In this document: piece by piece, positions 1 through 6,936 of the stretch
Numbering within the stretch: the stretch's first letter is position 1
Layout: the number at the start of each line of letters is the position of its first letter
Source of the DNA: Mycoplasma sp. CAG:472
GTDB lineage: Bacteria; Bacillota_I; Bacilli_A; RF39; UBA660
Direction: 5' to 3'
DNA: 39,444 nucleotides
NCBI GenBank assembly: GCA_000437315.1
Contig: FR899407.1
Location: forward strand, 1-39,444
Notes under the pieces: model-generated
What the model was told of the DNA's origin: nothing
The model's database searches: none
Seen by the model: the letters and a program-made list of their open reading frames with translations, nothing else
Made by a program: the position numbers and the translations under genes

Positions 1-279
1 TATTTATTTTTAAATTATAAATATAATTTTAATAATTATTTGATAATAAGTTTATTTGTTTATAAGACTATTGAGGTTATTAAAAATAAAAGTATTATTT
101 ATGAAAAATTTATTTTAGAAAAAATGCTTTATGATATTAAATATTCAAAAGTTATAAATAAAAATGAACTTCTTTTAAATTATAAAAAAGACACAAAGTA
201 TTATTATAATCTTAATGGAAAGATTTTATCTGATAAAGAATATTTGCTTGGTAAAATAAAGTGTAATAAGCATAAATAA
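1..279 (+). CDS. 3' end of a gene that begins before the window
   Basis: The reading frame is open from base 1 to the TAA at 277-279, so this is most likely the C-terminal ~92 residues of a longer protein. The only in-frame initiator-like codon near the left edge is a TTG at 40 with no ribosome binding site, so I do not take it as a start. The visible part is rich in Lys, Asn, Ile and Tyr; the segment before and around residue 15 is hydrophobic, and the rest is charged. No motif is recognised, and the family cannot be named from this tail. It is followed by a separate promoter for the next gene, so it ends its own unit. Confidence 0.5.
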   Translation, partial: YLFLNYKYNFNNYLIISLFVYKTIEVIKNKSIIYEKFILEKMLYDIKYSKVINKNELLLNYKKDTKYYYNLNGKILSDKEYLLGKIKCNKHK

Positions 280-280
280 T

Positions 281-309
281 TTGCCTTATAATATAATTAG
301 TTGTATAAT
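281..309 (+). promoter_or_regulatory. Sigma-A type promoter for the membrane protein gene
   Basis: TTGCCT (281-286) and TATAAT (304-309) are separated by exactly 17 bp. Transcription would start near 316, only about 9 nt before the ATG at 325, giving a very short leader. This rules out the in-frame TTG at 301 as a start. Confidence 0.7.
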
Positions 310-324
310 GAAGTAGTGATTAAT

Positions 325-1350
325 ATGAAAAAAAGTAAAACATTGATAAATAGTGGATTAGTATTATTACTTTCAATATTTTTAGTATGGTACTTTTTAA
401 AAGATAATTATAAAGTTTCTTTAGAGGTACTTCATAATGCAAATTTATGGTGGCTTTTACTTGCTATTATTATTTATTTAGTTTATTTTTTACTAGAGAC
501 ATTACTTTTAAAGAAACTTGTTAATAATCATAAGAAAGATTATTCTTTTCTTAGTGCATTTAAATTATATTTAATGACTAAATTTTTTAATGGAATAACT
601 CCTTTTTCTTCGGGAGGTCAACCACTTCAGTTAATTGAGATGAAAAAAGAGGGGGTTAATTATTTAGAGGGAACTACGGTGCTTATTAAACATTTTATTA
701 TTTTACAATGTTCTATTGTTTTTTTATCTATTATAAGTTTAATATTAAATTTAATTTTTAAATGGGCGATGCCAACAGGCTTTTTAAATATAATATTAAT
801 AATTGGTTTTTTAATTAATTACTTTTTATTATTTCTTGTAGTTTTATTATCGTATAAAATTAGTTTATGTGAAAAGGTTTGCCAGTTTTTTATAAATATT
901 CTTTGTAAATTAAAGATAATAAAAAATAAAGAGGAAAAGATTAATAATATAAAAAAATCTTGTGAAGATTATCAAAAAAGTTATAAAGAACTTATTAATA
1001 ATAAATCTTATTTTTATAAGTTAATATTACTTGAAAGTCTTGCTTTAGCATTTGCTTTTGCGGTACCGTTTTTTGTATTCAAAGCAATAGGATGTCCTTA
1101 TAACAACTTCTTAGCAATATTTGTTTTATCAGTATTTAAATTTTTAATTGGTTCATTTGTTCCAATCCCTGGAGGTACTGGCGGTATGGAATATGCTTAT
1201 GTTCATTTATATGAATTTGTTATTCCTTCGATGTATTTATCAGTATCATTAATTTTATGGCGAGTTATTGATTATTATGCTCCGATGATTATTGGTGGAA
1301 TATTCTTTAACTATGAAAAAGCTAAAAGAGACTTTAAGAAAATTAAGTAA
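325..1350 (+). CDS. Lysylphosphatidylglycerol synthase-type (YbhN/MprF TM domain) membrane protein
   Basis: This 341-residue polytopic membrane protein resembles the flippase/transmembrane domain family of MprF and YbhN (UPF0104). Visible features are about seven or eight hydrophobic segments, the early conserved stretch NGITPFSSGGQPLQ (about residues 90-105) followed by a conserved Gly/Leu/Thr region, and the late signature PIPGGTGGMEYAY (about residues 280-293). The soluble aminoacyl-transferase domain of full MprF is absent, so this is the stand-alone membrane form; such proteins are thought to move lipids or lipid-linked molecules, but the substrate is not known here. The ATG at 325 is chosen because the promoter -10 box lies at 304-309. 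The Shine-Dalgarno site is weak. The next gene starts 14 bp downstream and is probably co-transcribed. Confidence 0.85.
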   Translation: MKKSKTLINSGLVLLLSIFLVWYFLKDNYKVSLEVLHNANLWWLLLAIIIYLVYFLLETLLLKKLVNNHKKDYSFLSAFKLYLMTKFFNGITPFSSGGQPLQLIEMKKEGVNYLEGTTVLIKHFIILQCSIVFLSIISLILNLIFKWAMPTGFLNIILIIGFLINYFLLFLVVLLSYKISLCEKVCQFFINILCKLKIIKNKEEKINNIKKSCEDYQKSYKELINNKSYFYKLILLESLALAFAFAVPFFVFKAIGCPYNNFLAIFVLSVFKFLIGSFVPIPGGTGGMEYAYVHLYEFVIPSMYLSVSLILWRVIDYYAPMIIGGIFFNYEKAKRDFKKIK

Positions 1351-1364
1351 ATTGGGATAATAAT

Positions 1365-1865
1365 ATGGATAAAAATAGTATTATAGATAAAGAAAGTTTT
1401 GAAGTTTACACACATGCTGAAGATCATCCTAAAGTATTTGTTTGTGATAAATTAATTGCGCCAGCAGTGGCATTATTAAATAAGAAAGGCTATAAAACTT
1501 TTGCTAGTTGTTCTGGACATTATAAAATTGAATTCTATGAATATTTAAATGAGGATATTAAAAATTTAGATGAATATCAAAAATATAATGATGTTATTAT
1601 TAAAAAAGTAAGAGATGATAGTTTTGATTATTGGTTAGAGGTATCTAAAACAGAAAACTATATTTTATTTGCTAAAGAGTATAAATTTGATACTTTACCT
1701 GAAGGATTTAAAGTAGAATATGATTCTAGAACTCATATTTGGAGTGAAATTTCATTTTATGATGAAAATAATGAACATCGTAAAAGAAGTGATATTCAAA
1801 ATGAAATTGAAGATAAGTGTAATAGATTAAAAGAGTGGGCTGAATGCTTACCTAATATAAATTGA
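1365..1865 (+). CDS. Uncharacterised 166-aa soluble protein
   Basis: I do not recognise a named family. The protein is acidic and soluble, with no signal peptide or membrane segment. The most conserved-looking part is the N-terminal third, with the stretch IAPAVALLNKKGYKT followed by FASCSGHY (about residues 31-53); the CSGH element looks like a possible active or binding site, but that is inference. The C-terminus ends in a Trp-rich helix (KEWAECL). It follows the membrane protein gene by 14 bp. Its last 12 codons and stop lie inside the left copy of a 46-bp direct repeat, and its own terminator has been displaced more than 2 kb downstream by the island inserted at its 3' end (see 1831-4079). 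Confidence 0.75.
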   Translation: MDKNSIIDKESFEVYTHAEDHPKVFVCDKLIAPAVALLNKKGYKTFASCSGHYKIEFYEYLNEDIKNLDEYQKYNDVIIKKVRDDSFDYWLEVSKTENYILFAKEYKFDTLPEGFKVEYDSRTHIWSEISFYDENNEHRKRSDIQNEIEDKCNRLKEWAECLPNIN

Positions 1866-1876
1866 TAGTTTAAATA
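1831..1876 (+). repeat. Left 46-bp direct repeat (attL-like) of the island
   Basis: Identical at 45 of 46 positions to 4034-4079; the one difference is C at 1851 versus T at 4054. It covers the last codons and stop of the 1365-1865 gene and the left half of its terminator (GATAGTT at 1864-1870) plus the loop. The right half of the terminator is missing here. Confidence 0.95.
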
Positions 1877-1986
1877 GAATTATAATTGAGGAATTTATAG
1901 ACAAAATATATATTGGTAAGTTTGATAATATATCTAAAAATAGGAATATTGAAATTAAATGGGATTTTTACTGTAAAAGTTTTTAA
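1861..1986 (+). pseudogene. C-terminal remnant of a serine recombinase (probable)
   Basis: The frame beginning just after the stop of the previous gene reads through to a TAA at 1984-1986 and encodes about 41 residues. The core EEFIDKIYIGKF ... RNIEIKWDF looks like the extreme C-terminus of large serine recombinases, which typically have a FIDKI-IG segment followed by a basic I-I-W-F strand. There is no start codon or ribosome binding site, and the catalytic domain is missing. It abuts the left 46-bp repeat, as expected for a recombinase gene next to its attachment site. The assignment is from family resemblance only. Confidence 0.5.
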
Positions 1987-2069
1987 TACTTAAATTAACT
2001 ATAATATTGTTCATCGTTAATAGCAAAAATTAAGAATATTTTTTTATTCTTAGAAACTAATGTAACCTA

Positions 2070-2098
2070 TTGACTACGTTTTTATTATAAGGTATAAT
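2070..2098 (+). promoter_or_regulatory. Sigma-A promoter of the island operon
   Basis: TTGACT (2070-2075) and TATAAT (2093-2098) with a 17-bp spacer. It is followed by an AGGGGTGA Shine-Dalgarno at 2105-2112 before the ATG at 2118. Confidence 0.8.
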
Positions 2099-2117
2099 CT
2101 TTTTAGGGGTGAGATAA

Positions 2118-2792
2118 ATGGGCAGAAACATTAGTTGTGGTATTGCAACACAAATTATAGTTTATGGCAAGGGATGTTTACAAAAAAACAAGAAAGATTT
2201 ATTACGAAGAATTGATAAAGTTTTTAATTTAAAATACTATGAAGAAGGTTTAAGTGATAATGATGATTGTATATGTTTATATTTAAAAGAGGATTTGTTT
2301 AATAAAAATTTTAAAAATTTATTGTTAGAGTTGAATGACCTAGATTTATTCACAAATTATTTTTTTGATAATATTAAAGCAATTAGTAGTAATAACTATA
2401 ATATGTCACAAAAAGATAGAAAAAAAGCTGTATGTGATTATTTAGAAAAAAATTTTGATTTAAAAATCACAAGAAGTTATGAAAAAAGAGTTGATGGTAA
2501 AAATAATTATGATTATTATCTAGATAATGTTTTAGAGCTTAATGATGAAATAAGTTTTTTCTACGAAAACTATTTAAACTGTACAGATATAGGCGATGGG
2601 GCTCAATTTAATGACAATATTACAAATATAAATGGCCTTTATATGAGTTTAAATCATATACCGCTTTATTTTGATTTTAATAAAATTATTAGTGAAGATA
2701 TTACAGTTACATTAAAATTTTTAAATCATTTTATAAGAAAGTCACTAAAAAATGATTTAAAAAATACATTAATATTTGGATTAACAGGTTAA
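2118..2792 (+). CDS. Uncharacterised first gene of the RhuM-Doc island operon
   Basis: The protein has 224 residues, no signal peptide and no clear membrane segment. I do not recognise its family. The N-terminus (GRNISCGIATQIIVYGKG) is the most distinctive part; the rest is charged and rich in Asp, Asn, Leu and Phe, with likely helices. It begins the island operon behind a consensus promoter and a strong ribosome binding site, and lies 11 bp upstream of the HTH gene. Its position before an HTH regulator and a RhuM-Doc toxin-like gene suggests it belongs to the same module, perhaps as a sensor, antitoxin or immunity component; that role is inferred from context only. Confidence 0.75.
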   Translation: MGRNISCGIATQIIVYGKGCLQKNKKDLLRRIDKVFNLKYYEEGLSDNDDCICLYLKEDLFNKNFKNLLLELNDLDLFTNYFFDNIKAISSNNYNMSQKDRKKAVCDYLEKNFDLKITRSYEKRVDGKNNYDYYLDNVLELNDEISFFYENYLNCTDIGDGAQFNDNITNINGLYMSLNHIPLYFDFNKIISEDITVTLKFLNHFIRKSLKNDLKNTLIFGLTG

Positions 2793-2803
2793 GGAGGAAA
2801 GTT

Positions 2804-3070
2804 ATGAAAGAAATTATAAATATTTATGATAAAGAAAAAGATGTGATGGAATTAGAATACAATTTAATATGTGATTTTATTAAGTTAAGAAATAAACTTG
2901 GTCTTACACAAAAGCAAATGGCTGATGAGGCACACGTAGTAAGAGAAATGATTGCTGTTATAGAAAATAGGAAAAAGCATCCCCAAATTAATACATTAAT
3001 TAAGATACTAAAGCCATTTGGTTATACTTTATCGATAACCAAAATTAATAAAGGTGGTAAAAATATATGA
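2804..3070 (+). CDS. XRE-family helix-turn-helix regulator (possible antitoxin)
   Basis: This 88-residue protein has a Cro/C1-type helix-turn-helix at about residues 24-77: LRNKLGLTQKQMADEAHV, then the recognition-helix region ending IENRKKHPQINTLIKILKPFGY. The N-terminal 20 residues resemble the short leader of HigA-like and similar antitoxin regulators. It has a strong AAGGAGG site 8 nt before the ATG and overlaps the next gene by ATGA (ATG at 3067, TGA at 3068-3070), so the two are translationally coupled. In type II toxin-antitoxin operons such coupling usually pairs an antitoxin/repressor with its toxin. Here the partner would be the RhuM-Doc protein; the pairing is inference. Confidence 0.85.
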   Translation: MKEIINIYDKEKDVMELEYNLICDFIKLRNKLGLTQKQMADEAHVVREMIAVIENRKKHPQINTLIKILKPFGYTLSITKINKGGKNI

Positions 3071-4002
3071 AAAATGAAATTATATTATTTGAAAATCAAG
3101 ATGTAAAATTAGAAGTTAATATGAAAGATGACACGGTATGGCTTACACAGGATCAAATGGCAAAACTGTTTGGTAAAGATAGAACTGTTATTACAAGACA
3201 TATCAACAACATATTTAAAGATGGTGAATTAGAGGAAAAAAGCAATGTGCAAAAAATGCACATTGCAAATTCAGACAAACCTGTTTCACTTTATAGCCTA
3301 GATGTCATTATTAGTATTGGATATCGTGTTAAAAGTCAAAATGGTGTTATTTTTAGAAAATGGGCAAATAAAGTATTAAAAGATTATCTATTAAAAGGAT
3401 ATGCAGTCAATCAAAAAAGATTAGAATATCTTGAAAAGACAATTAAATTAATAGATATTGCTGGAAGAATGGATACTGAATTAAAAACAGCTGAAGCTAA
3501 GGAAATAATCAAAGTAATAAATAACTATTCAAATGCTTTAAACTTGCTTGATGATTATGACCATAAAAGAATAATTAAACCAAGTGGTACTAAAGATAAT
3601 AAAAAAATTACTTATGAAGATTGTATGAATGTAATTGGCAAACTTAAATTTAATAGTGATAGTAATTTATTTGCCCTTGAACGAGATGAGGGTTTAAAAG
3701 AGGTTATAGGTACTATATACCAATCTTTTGATGGTAAAGACTTATACCCTACTATAGAAGAAAAAGCAGCAAATTTTTTATATTTAATTACTAAAAACCA
3801 TACCTTTATTGATGGTAATAAAAGAATAGCTGCTACACTATTTATATATTTTCTAGAATTCTATAATATTTTATATAATGAAAACGGACAAATTATTGAT
3901 AATAATACTCTTGTTGCCATTACACTACTTATAGCACAGTCTAATCCAAAAGAAAAGGATATACTAATTGATTTAGTAATGAACTTCTTAAATTATGAAT
4001 AA
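3067..4002 (+). CDS. rhuM: RhuM-family protein fused to a Fic/Doc domain
   Basis: The 311-residue protein has two parts. Residues 1-125 match the RhuM virulence-protein domain, including a winged-helix DNA-binding segment (VWLTQDQMAKLFGKDRTVI) and the typical VIISIGYRVKS...FRKWANKVLKDYLLKGYAVN stretch. Residues about 190-311 form a Fic/Doc fold with the motif HTFIDGNKR at 245-253, matching the Doc pattern HxFxDGNKR. Doc proteins phosphorylate EF-Tu and Fic proteins transfer AMP; the NKR ending favours Doc-like chemistry. The protein is therefore a plausible toxin or effector that also binds DNA. It is translationally coupled to the XRE gene and ends the island operon. An in-frame 25-nt palindrome sits at codons 59-67. 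Confidence 0.88.
   Translation: MKNEIILFENQDVKLEVNMKDDTVWLTQDQMAKLFGKDRTVITRHINNIFKDGELEEKSNVQKMHIANSDKPVSLYSLDVIISIGYRVKSQNGVIFRKWANKVLKDYLLKGYAVNQKRLEYLEKTIKLIDIAGRMDTELKTAEAKEIIKVINNYSNALNLLDDYDHKRIIKPSGTKDNKKITYEDCMNVIGKLKFNSDSNLFALERDEGLKEVIGTIYQSFDGKDLYPTIEEKAANFLYLITKNHTFIDGNKRIAATLFIYFLEFYNILYNENGQIIDNNTLVAITLLIAQSNPKEKDILIDLVMNFLNYE
3242..3266. repeat. Perfect in-frame palindrome inside the RhuM coding region
   Basis: GCAATGTGC (3242-3250) and GCACATTGC (3258-3266) are exact inverted repeats around a 7-nt AAAAAAT loop. The box encodes the short segment NVQKMHI at about residues 60-66, just before the conserved SDKPV strand of RhuM proteins. Confidence 0.85.
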
Positions 4003-4033
4003 TGAATTAACAAAAAATATCTTCACTCTATTC

Positions 4034-4079
4034 AAGAGTGGGCTGAATGCTTATCTAATATAAATTGATAGTTTAAATA
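4034..4079 (+). repeat. Right 46-bp direct repeat (attR-like) of the island
   Basis: Near-perfect copy of 1831-1876 (45/46). It repeats the 3' end of the 1365-1865 coding region out of context and continues directly into the intact terminator hairpin. Confidence 0.95.
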
Positions 4080-4091
4080 ACTATCTTTTTT
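4067..4091 (+). terminator. Rho-independent terminator, originally of the 1365-1865 gene
   Basis: GATAGTT (4067-4073), loop TAAAT, AACTATC (4079-4085), then six T. The left arm and loop are also present at 1864-1875 but without the right arm. The island therefore lies between the gene and its native terminator, which now ends the RhuM-Doc operon. Confidence 0.85.
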
Positions 4092-4125
4092 AATATATTA
4101 ATTGTAAAATTATTGTAAATAAAAA

Positions 4126-4154
4126 TTGTTTTTAAGAAATTTATTTGTTATACT
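4126..4154 (+). promoter_or_regulatory. Promoter of deoD
   Basis: TTGTTT (4126-4131) and TATACT (4149-4154) with a 17-bp spacer, followed by TAGGAG about 10 nt before the ATG at 4176. Confidence 0.65.
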
Positions 4155-4175
4155 TTTATTATAGGAGATGATAAA

Positions 4176-4904
4176 ATGTTTGTAGGAGAAAATCCAATTC
4201 ATATTAAATGTGAGAAAGAAGATATTGCACCAATAGTTTTAATGCCCGGAGATCCCTTAAGAGCTAAATATATTGCTGAAAACTTTTTAACTGAAGCAAG
4301 ACTTGTTACAAGTGTAAGAAATATGTACGGGTTTACTGGTTACTATAAAGAAATTAGAGTTACAGTTATGGCAAGTGGTATGGGAATGCCTTCGATGAGT
4401 ATTTATGCTTTTGAACTTATACATTATTTTAATGTAAAAAAAATTATTAGAATAGGTACTTGTGGTGTAGTAGATGAATCAGTTAAAATACCTGAACTTA
4501 TTTTAGCCGATAATATTTATAGTGAAAGTAATTTTGCTTATTCATTTAATGATTATATAAAGCATACTGTTAAACCAACACAAGAATTAAATGAAACTAT
4601 TATTAATACCTCAAAAGAACTTGGTATGAATATTCATGTAGGTACTATAGTTACTGCAGATGTGTTTGGACCTTATGTAGGTATGGATAGACTATTAAAT
4701 AGAATGCCTGAAGATATTCATCCTTTAGGTGAGGAAATGGAAGGTTTTGCTCTTTGTCATATAGCAAATTCTATGGGAATAGAGGCTAGTGTTATAGCAA
4801 CCGCAGTTGATTCAAAATTTTCAAATGTTGTTCTTACTCCAGAGGAAAGACAAACTTCACTTAATGATATGATTACTCTTGCATTAGAATCTATTATCAA
4901 ATAG
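4176..4904 (+). CDS. deoD: Purine nucleoside phosphorylase DeoD
   Basis: This 242-residue protein is the hexameric, bacterial-type purine nucleoside phosphorylase, which splits purine (deoxy)nucleosides with phosphate to free base and (deoxy)ribose-1-phosphate in cytosolic purine salvage. Landmarks are the phosphate-binding stretch VLMPGDPLRAKYIAE near residues 21-35, MASGMGMPSMSIYAFEL near 65-81, RIGTCG near 91-96 and the substrate-binding GEEMEGFAL near 184-192. The length fits the family (about 235-240). It is a single-gene unit with its own promoter, and the following AT-rich stretch has no clear strong terminator. Nothing unusual in the sequence. Confidence 0.96.
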   Translation: MFVGENPIHIKCEKEDIAPIVLMPGDPLRAKYIAENFLTEARLVTSVRNMYGFTGYYKEIRVTVMASGMGMPSMSIYAFELIHYFNVKKIIRIGTCGVVDESVKIPELILADNIYSESNFAYSFNDYIKHTVKPTQELNETIINTSKELGMNIHVGTIVTADVFGPYVGMDRLLNRMPEDIHPLGEEMEGFALCHIANSMGIEASVIATAVDSKFSNVVLTPEERQTSLNDMITLALESIIK

Positions 4905-4964
4905 GTTCTTTTTTTAGGTAAAAAAAATACTAAAAAATTAAAACTTTTTTTCAAAACATGGCAC

Positions 4965-5088
4965 TAGATTTTTAAATAAATTGATAGTATAATTTAGTAG
5001 TAAGATACAAAAATACGAGGGTGTTTTTTAAAAATGTATAAGATTTAAGAAAAATGAACCCAGTATTTATAAGGGATAGGAGTAGATT
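4965..5088 (+). promoter_or_regulatory. Probable promoter and leader of the surface-protein gene
   Basis: TATAAT at 4988-4993, with a weak -35 (TAGATT, 4965-4970) 17 bp upstream. The implied leader is about 90 nt long, with no recognised riboswitch, and ends in a GGATAGGAG ribosome binding site before the ATG at 5089. Confidence 0.4.
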
Positions 5089-6858
5089 ATGGATAAAAGT
5101 AAAATAACAAAATCACTTGCAGTGTTTGCATCAGTATTATTAATAATTATTATAGGAGTTGCATCATTTGCATATTTTGGAACATTTAATGTAAATTTAA
5201 ATAATAATGTAGCGGTAAATATTAATTCATCAAGTCCAGGTGATGCAACATTTATTTCAAATGCAACACAACTTAATTTACAAGTACCAGCGGCAAATAT
5301 GAGTTTTACAGTAGCAAATAATACTATTGCAGCCAAAGAAGATACAGCATTTTTAGATGTAACTCTTACAGGTTCACAAAATTTACTTACAACATGTACA
5401 TATGATATAGTTTATGAATATGATGCAGGAAGTAATGTATATGGACAGGGTACAACAACTAAAACAAGTGGTGCTACAAAAGAAATAACTATAGAAGTAA
5501 ATGGTATGAATGGAAATAATCATTTTGCTACAGAAACTAATTTTGATCATGCAAATATACAAAGTTATTATGATTCTGCAAATAAATATTATAAACTAGT
5601 CGAGGGTGCTACCATAAAAAGTTTAGGAAGTACTCAATCAGTAAGATGGAAAATAACAGGTAGATATTATAACTTAGATGTAAGTCAAGCACAACTTGGT
5701 GGAAAAAACTTTACTGGTAAAATATATGCAATAAGTAAAGGATGTTCCTCAGAAGATGGAACAACTGTTAAAAAAGGTTATGAAACAATACTTGCTAATA
5801 ATGGAGGAAAAACTGCAATTGAAGCAAAAACATCACCTTCATTTGCAAGTGTAGAAACTAGTAATGCAGGAATGTATTCATATACTGAAGGAACAGGTAA
5901 AACATATTATTATAGAGGAGCAGTGGACAATAACTGGGTAAAATATGGTAAGTTTAAAGAAGACCAAATTGTTTACAGAGGTTTCTATGATGAAAACTCT
6001 ACAGATGAAGTATGGTTTGATGGAAAAAAAATAAACTATATAGATTATCTAACCCTAGCAGAGTGTCAAACTGGAGTTGATTCAGGTATGCATCGTTCTT
6101 CATATAACTATAAATGTAAAGCAGTAACATATGCCCATAAAGGTGATGATATGTACTGGAGAATAATTAGAGTAGATAAAGATAATAAAATAAAAATGAT
6201 ATATGCAGGAAGTAAAGCACCAAGTGAAAGTACAAAAGTTGCAATTACTGGAGCAAATACAAATATGGGCTTTACAGCATATAATAATGATTATAATCAT
6301 GCAGAATATGTAGGATTTCAATATACTGTAGGTTCTCAAAGAGGAACAACAACAAATAGTACAATAAAAACATATTTAGATAATTGGTATACAACATATT
6401 TTAATGAAAATATAGGAACACCAAGATTTATTAAAACAACATTTTGTAATGATAGAAATACATCAAGTACATGGGCATCGACAGTTGATGGTTTAACCTA
6501 TGATCCATATACAAGGTTATCTGTAGAAACACCAACACCTACGTTCGAATGTAATACTGCGGATGTGGTAACAAATAATTTAGGACTAATAACAGCAGAT
6601 GAAATTGTGCTAGCTGGAGGAAAACTATATGAGAACAACAGTACTTTCTATTTAAATAATAATATGGCATATTGGGCGGGGTCCTCTTATGAATTCAGTG
6701 ATAATGGTTCGAATGTGTTTGTACTTAATCCGTTTTATGGCCTGAGTAATGGCGGTGTTAATTATCGTAATGTTGGGGCTCGTGGTGTAGTGAGTTTATC
6801 CTCTGAAAGTAAGTTACTTGGAAGTGGAACATATAATGATGTTTACACAGTAAGTTAA
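5089..6858 (+). CDS. Membrane-anchored exported protein, AYF-type N-terminus and C-terminal surface module
   Basis: The 589-residue protein has an N-terminal hydrophobic segment (about residues 10-31) ending in the ASFAYF motif typical of TasA/camelysin-like exported proteins. Residues 35-260 are Thr/Ser/Asn-rich and look like beta-sandwich extracellular domains. Residues about 265-589 hold a module that begins TYYYRGAVDNN, continues with WRIIRV, YLDNWY, FCNDR, GLITADEIVLAGG and ends in ARGVVSL...GSGTYNDVY. The same order of motifs occurs in the protein at 38040-39266. Pairs of Cys suggest disulphides outside the cell. The function is unknown, probably surface or matrix attachment. It is monocistronic, ends at a strong terminator, and converges with the cysteine-rich repeat gene. 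Confidence 0.75.
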   Translation: MDKSKITKSLAVFASVLLIIIIGVASFAYFGTFNVNLNNNVAVNINSSSPGDATFISNATQLNLQVPAANMSFTVANNTIAAKEDTAFLDVTLTGSQNLLTTCTYDIVYEYDAGSNVYGQGTTTKTSGATKEITIEVNGMNGNNHFATETNFDHANIQSYYDSANKYYKLVEGATIKSLGSTQSVRWKITGRYYNLDVSQAQLGGKNFTGKIYAISKGCSSEDGTTVKKGYETILANNGGKTAIEAKTSPSFASVETSNAGMYSYTEGTGKTYYYRGAVDNNWVKYGKFKEDQIVYRGFYDENSTDEVWFDGKKINYIDYLTLAECQTGVDSGMHRSSYNYKCKAVTYAHKGDDMYWRIIRVDKDNKIKMIYAGSKAPSESTKVAITGANTNMGFTAYNNDYNHAEYVGFQYTVGSQRGTTTNSTIKTYLDNWYTTYFNENIGTPRFIKTTFCNDRNTSSTWASTVDGLTYDPYTRLSVETPTPTFECNTADVVTNNLGLITADEIVLAGGKLYENNSTFYLNNNMAYWAGSSYEFSDNGSNVFVLNPFYGLSNGGVNYRNVGARGVVSLSSESKLLGSGTYNDVYTVS

Positions 6859-6864
6859 TTAACT

Positions 6865-6892
6865 AAACATAGATGATTGTCTATGTTTTTTT
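6865..6892 (+). terminator. Rho-independent terminator of the surface-protein gene
   Basis: AAACATAGA (6865-6873), loop TGATTG, TCTATGTTT (6880-6888) followed by T residues. Confidence 0.85.
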
Positions 6893-6904
6893 ATAAATGT
6901 AATA

Positions 6905-6936
6905 TAAAAAAATACTATGATTTATTTCATAGTATT
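6905..6936 (-). terminator. Minus-strand terminator overlapping the end of the cysteine-rich repeat gene
   Basis: Ten-base arms 6911-6920 and 6927-6936 with a 6-nt loop; the A-run on its left becomes a T-run for leftward transcription. The stop codon of the gene (TAA, 6922-6924) lies in the loop. Confidence 0.8.

Larger units (their letters stand above)
1877..4033 (+). mobile_element. Small integrated accessory island (2.16 kb) between 46-bp repeats
   Basis: The segment lies between two near-identical 46-bp direct repeats at a gene 3' end, with the terminator arm restored only after the right copy. This is the layout left by site-specific integration at a gene end. From left to right it holds a fragment resembling a recombinase C-terminus, a consensus promoter, an unknown gene, an XRE-type HTH gene and a RhuM-Fic/Doc fusion gene, all on the plus strand. 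There is no intact integrase or transposase, so the element is either decayed or moved in trans. A 46-bp target duplication is too long for ordinary IS transposition. Confidence 0.75.

Noticed and set aside
1831..4079. 46-bp repeats as an insertion-sequence target-site duplication
   Set aside because: IS duplications are only a few bases to about 14 bp; no transposase or terminal inverted repeats are present. Site-specific integration fits better.
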